DNA of 64,000 nucleotides from Anaerococcus sp. Marseille-Q7828 (GTDB lineage Bacteria; Bacillota; Clostridia; Tissierellales; Peptoniphilaceae): NCBI RefSeq assembly GCF_949769285.1, contig NZ_OX458331.1, positions 1,054,001 to 1,118,000 of the forward strand, read 5' to 3'. Shown piece by piece: positions 60,422 to 64,000 of this stretch (position 1 is its first letter; each line of letters starts with the position of its first letter). The notes under the pieces were generated by a model. It saw only the letters and a program-made list of their open reading frames with translations, ran no database searches and was not told where the DNA came from. The position numbers and the translations under genes were made by a program.

Positions 60422-61603
60422 ATGCTTGATCAAAGAGAAATAAATTCGAATATAGATAAATTTGTATATGACCTCCTAGACTATGCCATATATCACAAGG
60501 CAAGTGATATACACATAGAAGGTGAGGAAACATACGCCAGGATAAGGCTTAGAATAGATGGGAAACTTAGTGAAATCTTGCATATAAATAGAGATAATTA
60601 TGAAAAACTAGTTTCAAAAATAAAACTTTTATCAAAAATGGATATAAGCGAGCACAGGAGACCCCAAGATGAGAGCCTAAAACTTCCTGGCTTTGAAAAT
60701 GTTGATTTTAGAGTGTCTAGTATCGGCACTATTAATGGAGAAAAGCTTGTAATCCGTATACTTTCGACAAGTGAATATGAGAAAAAAGCTAACTTGCTTG
60801 GTTTTTCAGACAACTCCAAAGAAATTTTGTATGAAGCCATGAAAAATAAATCTGGCATGATTATATTCTCTGGACCAACAGGTTCTGGAAAGTCTACTTC
60901 CTTGTATTCTTTGCTAAATAGCCTAAATTCTGAAAGAGATAATATAATTACAGTCGAAGATCCTGTGGAATACAATATTGAGGGAATCAATCAAATAAAT
61001 ATCAACGAAAAAATCGACTTTTCCTTTGCCAAGGCCCTAAGGTCCATACTAAGGCAAGATCCGGATATAATCATGGTGGGAGAAATCAGAGACTATGAAA
61101 CAGCTCAAATTGCAATAAGAGCAGCAATAACAGGGCATTTGGTCCTCACAACTCTCCATACCAATAACGCTTTATCCTCAATAATAAGGCTAAAAGATTT
61201 GGGCATAGAAAATTATCTGCTGTCATCAGCTATAAATGCAGTAGCCAGCCAAAGACTAGTAAGAAAACTTTGTGATTGCAAAATAGAAGATAAGATGACC
61301 GATAGTGAATACGAGCTAGCAAAGAGATTTGTCGATATTGATAGAGACGCAAGCATTTATAGACCAAATGGATGCCCACATTGTAACGACGGTTACAAGG
61401 GCAGAGAAGCATGTGAAGAAGTATTTGTAATAGACGATAAATTCAGGGACCTAATCAGAAATGGAAAGATTGACCTAGTAAGTCTAAATAAATACGCCAA
61501 AGAAAATAAGTTCAAATCCATGATAGCTAATGGTTTAGACAAGGTAATGGACGGTACAACTAGCTTAGAAGAGATAATTTCTGTAATGTATGACCAGATA
61601 TAA
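60422..61603 (+). CDS. GspE/PilB-family secretion or pilus ATPase
   Basis: 393 residues from ATG 60422, 1 nt after comM (an in-frame ATG at 60395 would overlap it). The N1 domain of long PilB proteins is absent. Motifs: Walker A SGPTGSGKSTS (about 148-158), Asp box TVEDPVEYNIEGINQININE, Walker B RQDPDIIMVGEIRD, His box TGHLVLTTLHTNNA, and a zinc tetracysteine split between LCDCK and CPHCNDGYKGR. It is sized like ComGA, the competence pseudopilus motor. No ComGB or pilin genes follow before the terminator, so its partners must be elsewhere. Confidence 0.9.
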   Translation: MLDQREINSNIDKFVYDLLDYAIYHKASDIHIEGEETYARIRLRIDGKLSEILHINRDNYEKLVSKIKLLSKMDISEHRRPQDESLKLPGFENVDFRVSSIGTINGEKLVIRILSTSEYEKKANLLGFSDNSKEILYEAMKNKSGMIIFSGPTGSGKSTSLYSLLNSLNSERDNIITVEDPVEYNIEGINQININEKIDFSFAKALRSILRQDPDIIMVGEIRDYETAQIAIRAAITGHLVLTTLHTNNALSSIIRLKDLGIENYLLSSAINAVASQRLVRKLCDCKIEDKMTDSEYELAKRFVDIDRDASIYRPNGCPHCNDGYKGREACEEVFVIDDKFRDLIRNGKIDLVSLNKYAKENKFKSMIANGLDKVMDGTTSLEEIISVMYDQI

Positions 61604-61620
61604 ATTATTAGAATAGCAAT

Positions 61621-61656
61621 CCCCTCAGACATATATAAGCTGAGGGGGTTGTTTCT
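61621..61656. terminator. terminator between convergent gspE-like and coaX genes
   Basis: CCCCTCAG/CTGAGGGG stem, 11-nt loop, then a T-rich tail. Confidence 0.8.
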
Positions 61657-61657
61657 A

Positions 61658-62428
61658 TTATTTTTCTTTGTTAATTTCAAACACTTTGCCTAGTCCTATA
61701 AGTCCTAGTGATGGTATTTGTTTTGACGAATCATTTGCCAAAAAGTTTGCATATTTGCCTGTAATAATTATTTCAGGTTTTTCATTTTTTAATTTGCGTT
61801 CATCAATTATATTCTCTATAATCCCCCAGCAAGCATTTTGATAGGCGTGGAAAATCCCGCTTTGGATTGATTTTGTTGTATTGTTTCCAAGAATTTTATT
61901 TGGTCTTAGAATTTCTACTTGGGGAAGTTTGGCGCTTTCTTGGTGTAGAGCTTTTTCAAAAAGGTCAATTCCAGGGAGAATCACTCCACCTAAGAATTCT
62001 TTTTTGTCATTTATATAATCAATAGTTGTGATAGTTGAAGCTGATATAATTATGATGTTTTTATCATAGAAATCACTCGCTCCAACAGCTCTGATTATTC
62101 TATCTGTGCCGACTTCTTTTGGATTCTCACATTTTATATTTATTCCTGTCTTTACTCCAGGAGAAATTATTATTGGATTTTTATTAGTAATTTTTTGTGA
62201 AATTTTGCTATAGCTTTCTAATAATTCTGGAACAACTGTAGAAATTATTACATGATCAATATCAGAAAATTTTATTTCCTTATCCATTAGCATTAGCTTT
62301 AGGATGAGGTAAATCTCATCTATCGATTTATTTTTGTCAGTTGTTATTTCAAAATTACCTATTAGCTTTTTATTTTCAAATATTCCTACATTTGTAATTT
62401 TGTTTTCTATGTCAATTGCAAGTAACAT
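61658..62428 (-). CDS. coaX: CoaX-family (type III pantothenate kinase) homologue with altered ATP motifs
   Basis: 256 residues, alignable with Bacillus CoaX over its whole length (GVKTGINIKCENPKEVGTDR, ESAKLPQVEILRPNKILGNN and IQSGIFHAYQN are near-standard). The phosphate-1 motif, normally DxGNTN, reads DIENKI; the phosphate-2 motif, normally DFGTATT, reads SASTITT; and the later TGG reads TGK. The Asp of G(A/T)DR is kept. The glycines and Asp that hold ATP are thus lost, so normal kinase activity is doubtful. It lies 1 nt after an ECF S-component gene on the same strand and may be a regulator, a pseudo-enzyme, or an enzyme with changed donor use. Confidence 0.8.
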   Translation of the reverse strand: MLLAIDIENKITNVGIFENKKLIGNFEITTDKNKSIDEIYLILKLMLMDKEIKFSDIDHVIISTVVPELLESYSKISQKITNKNPIIISPGVKTGINIKCENPKEVGTDRIIRAVGASDFYDKNIIIISASTITTIDYINDKKEFLGGVILPGIDLFEKALHQESAKLPQVEILRPNKILGNNTTKSIQSGIFHAYQNACWGIIENIIDERKLKNEKPEIIITGKYANFLANDSSKQIPSLGLIGLGKVFEINKEK

Positions 62429-62429
62429 T

Positions 62430-63176
62430 TTACCTTCTCGTATTCTTTACAGCTTTTACTACTGATGTTGCTAGTATGACAGAAAGTATTGCTTCTGGAA
62501 TTCCTGATGTGATTGATACTCCAAGGATTGTAGATTTGGCACTTTCTAGTGGAATATTTACTGCTTTTACGTATTTTTCAGCATAGATTACATATATGCC
62601 GCCTAGGACAAGTATGGTATTAGTCATTGATCCGACAAAGGCACCTATGGCTACTGGAAAGTCTAAGGTTGGTGTTTTTTGTGAATAGATTAATAGACCA
62701 ATTGTAATTAAAAGTAGAATTACAACCAATACTATGTTTAGTTTTGATGCACCAGTTTTGATGTTTCTATAGAGTAGAAAAACAAGTCCTAGTAAGATTA
62801 GTGTCCACAATACTTTTGTTAGTACTTTTAATGTTTTTTCATCTTTGCCTTTAAGAGCATTGTAAGCATAGTAAGAAGTAATGCCTATAAGTATCCTTGG
62901 GACTATTGATATAAGTGGGTTGTAGAATACAAAAGATACCGGATTAGGTCTAATGATAGCATTGGCTAGGGATGATATACCAAATATCAAACCTACCAGT
63001 GCGCCTACTAGTGGTCCTTCTACAATGGCTGCAATGATTACTGGAATATGCATGGTTGTAGCATTTATTAGGCCAAGTGGTATTAGCCCTAGTGGTGTAA
63101 GGGAAAGTACTACTGTTATAGCACCGAGAATGGCAGCTGTAACAAGTTTTTTGCTCGTTAGTTTTTCTTTTTTCAT
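62430..63176 (-). CDS. ECF transporter substrate-binding (S) component, possibly for pantothenate
   Basis: 248 residues. The N-terminal KLVTAAILGAITVVLSLTPL with following GLIPLGLINATTMHIPVI and VEGPLVGALVGLIFGISSL are typical of the ECF S fold (ECF_trnsprt family), which captures a vitamin and docks on the shared EcfT/A module. It is longer than usual (170-200): about 70 residues with two extra hydrophobic helices are inserted around 115-175. AGGAGG precedes the start. Coupling to coaX suggests pantothenate or a related precursor (PanT-like), but this is inference. Confidence 0.8.
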   Translation of the reverse strand: MKKEKLTSKKLVTAAILGAITVVLSLTPLGLIPLGLINATTMHIPVIIAAIVEGPLVGALVGLIFGISSLANAIIRPNPVSFVFYNPLISIVPRILIGITSYYAYNALKGKDEKTLKVLTKVLWTLILLGLVFLLYRNIKTGASKLNIVLVVILLLITIGLLIYSQKTPTLDFPVAIGAFVGSMTNTILVLGGIYVIYAEKYVKAVNIPLESAKSTILGVSITSGIPEAILSVILATSVVKAVKNTRR

Positions 63177-63292
63177 TTTTACCTCCTGATACGGTTCATA
63201 TTGATACCGTTCTTTCTTTGTTCACTAACTTAGCTTTTATTTTGCTAGGATCAGTTAAGTATCCTGCCTTTAAATAAGCTATATAAATTATA
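63177..63292 (-). promoter_or_regulatory. promoter and structured leader of the S component-coaX operon
   Basis: -10 TATAAT on the minus strand at 63292-63287, with a fair -35 TTTACT 16 nt upstream. A leader of about 100 nt follows with an AGGAT/ATCCT hairpin (63265-63247) and an ACGGT/ACCGT hairpin (63210-63191) that ends just before the AGGAGG (63187-63182). It could be a regulatory RNA; it does not match the riboswitch consensus sequences I know. Confidence 0.45.
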
Positions 63293-63369
63293 GCATAAAA
63301 AAACAGATAGTAAAGTTATTAGTTATAAATCTAACGAGTAATATTTAAGTGTCTTATCTTTAAAAACGG

Positions 63370-63375
63370 TATAAT
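63370..63375 (+). promoter_or_regulatory. -10 element for uppS
   Basis: TATAAT 28 nt before the uppS start codon; the -35 region is weak. It is divergent from the S-component promoter. Confidence 0.5.
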
Positions 63376-63402
63376 ACTTCTAGACTTTATGAAGAGGGAA
63401 CT

Positions 63403-64000
63403 ATGGAAGATATAAAAACACCAAGTCACGTTGCTATAATACTTGATGGGAACGGACGTTGGGCTCAAAAAAGAAATATGCCAAGGACTTTTGGCCACAA
63501 AAATGGAGCAGAAAATGTAGTCGATATAGCTATCCACGCCAAAAAACGTGGAGTAAAATATTTGACCCTATATGCATTTTCTACCGAAAATTGGAAAAGA
63601 CCAAAAAAAGAAGTTGACTATTTGATGAAACTTCTTATTAAGTTTGTAAATGATAAAATTGATCAGCTTATGGAAGAAGATTGTAAGTTGAACTTTTTGG
63701 GAGATTTGTCCGCTATTCCTGACCAAACTAGAAAGGCAGTCGAATTGGCACTTGATAGAACAAAGGATAATAAATCTCTGTTTATAAATATTGCTTTAAA
63801 CTACGGTGGTAGGAACGAGCTAGTCCATGCTTTTAAAAGTATTATTAGCCAAGGATACAAGGCAGAAGATATAGATGAAAAGCTCATTTCTGAAAATTTA
63901 TATACTAAAGATATACCAGACCCAGATTTATTGATTAGACCTGGTGGTGAGCTTAGAATATCAAATTTTTTGATTTATCAAATTGCCTATAGCGAGCTAT
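63403..64000 (+). CDS. uppS: undecaprenyl diphosphate synthase (truncated by window end)
   Basis: Only the first 199 codons are in the window. It is a cis-prenyltransferase that makes the C55 lipid carrier for cell-wall precursors. The first motif HVAIILDGNGRWAQKR carries the catalytic Asp15; TLYAFSTENWKRP is the second substrate motif, and the final DLLIRPGGELRISNFLIYQ matches the C-terminal signature. GAAGAGGGA precedes ATG 63403. The remaining 40 or so residues would follow, usually with cdsA next. Confidence 0.93.
   Translation, partial: MEDIKTPSHVAIILDGNGRWAQKRNMPRTFGHKNGAENVVDIAIHAKKRGVKYLTLYAFSTENWKRPKKEVDYLMKLLIKFVNDKIDQLMEEDCKLNFLGDLSAIPDQTRKAVELALDRTKDNKSLFINIALNYGGRNELVHAFKSIISQGYKAEDIDEKLISENLYTKDIPDPDLLIRPGGELRISNFLIYQIAYSEL

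Noticed and set aside
63181-63290. THF riboswitch upstream of the S component
   Set aside because: The leader has hairpins but I cannot find the conserved THF-riboswitch core sequences; reported only as an unidentified leader.

Overview
The window is low-GC, Gram-positive chromosomal DNA. The 16S rRNA, the AT-rich codon use (AGA/AGG for Arg), strong AGGAGG ribosome-binding sites, a T-box, an L20-type leader, sortase-anchored surface proteins and butyrate genes point to an anaerobic coccus of the Peptoniphilaceae (Tissierellia), most likely Anaerococcus. The genus is inferred by reading, not by a database match.

Layout. 0-2.3 kb: a sortase-anchored pilin. 2.3-10.5 kb is an accessory region: a membrane protein, an ATPase plus small-partner cassette that could be a defence module, an IS3-family insertion sequence, a maf gene, a RelBE-type toxin-antitoxin pair and a previously unlisted type I toxin/antisense-RNA locus (7.66-7.90 kb), all set among two families of palindromic intergenic repeats. 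10.5-15.8 kb: a butyrate block (a CoA transferase with an in-frame stop, hbd, an acyl-CoA dehydrogenase fused to an EtfA domain, and butyryl-CoA:acetate CoA-transferase). 15.8-35.4 kb is core genome: ybaK, two degV genes, infC-rpmI-rplT with an attenuator and a probable AUA start, an rRNA methyltransferase, T-box-pheS-pheT-zapA-U32 protease-mutS2, argS, TPR and FAD proteins.

35.4-41.6 kb: a complete rRNA operon (two promoters, 16S, tRNA-Ala(TGC), 23S, 5S). The 23S gene carries an intervening sequence of about 0.3 kb in helix 45. Palindromic repeats sit in its spacers, and a shared motif lies just before 16S and just after 5S. 42.1-44.9 kb: a copY-copB copper cassette with foreign-looking codon use.

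45.4-58 kb: a GH25 lysozyme, a ssDNA-binding protein, a tRNA-editing protein, a cysteine desulfurase-mnmA pair, then a surface/virulence island. Three exported proteins share a repeated domain of about 70 residues, and two of them end in NPxTG sorting signals. Within this island an HTH-TPR regulator of RRNPP type is followed by a 50-residue exported propeptide, in the same arrangement as PlcR-PapR, and then by a CAMP-factor homologue. 58-64 kb: rluD-like, comM and a lone GspE-type ATPase, then (minus strand) an ECF S component and a CoaX homologue that has lost both phosphate-binding motifs, and finally a truncated uppS.

The strongest leads are the PlcR/PapR-like cell-cell signalling unit beside a CAMP factor, the Fst/par-like type I toxin-antitoxin locus, the new surface repeat domain, the 23S intervening sequence, and an intergenic repeat family whose hairpin arms covary between copies.
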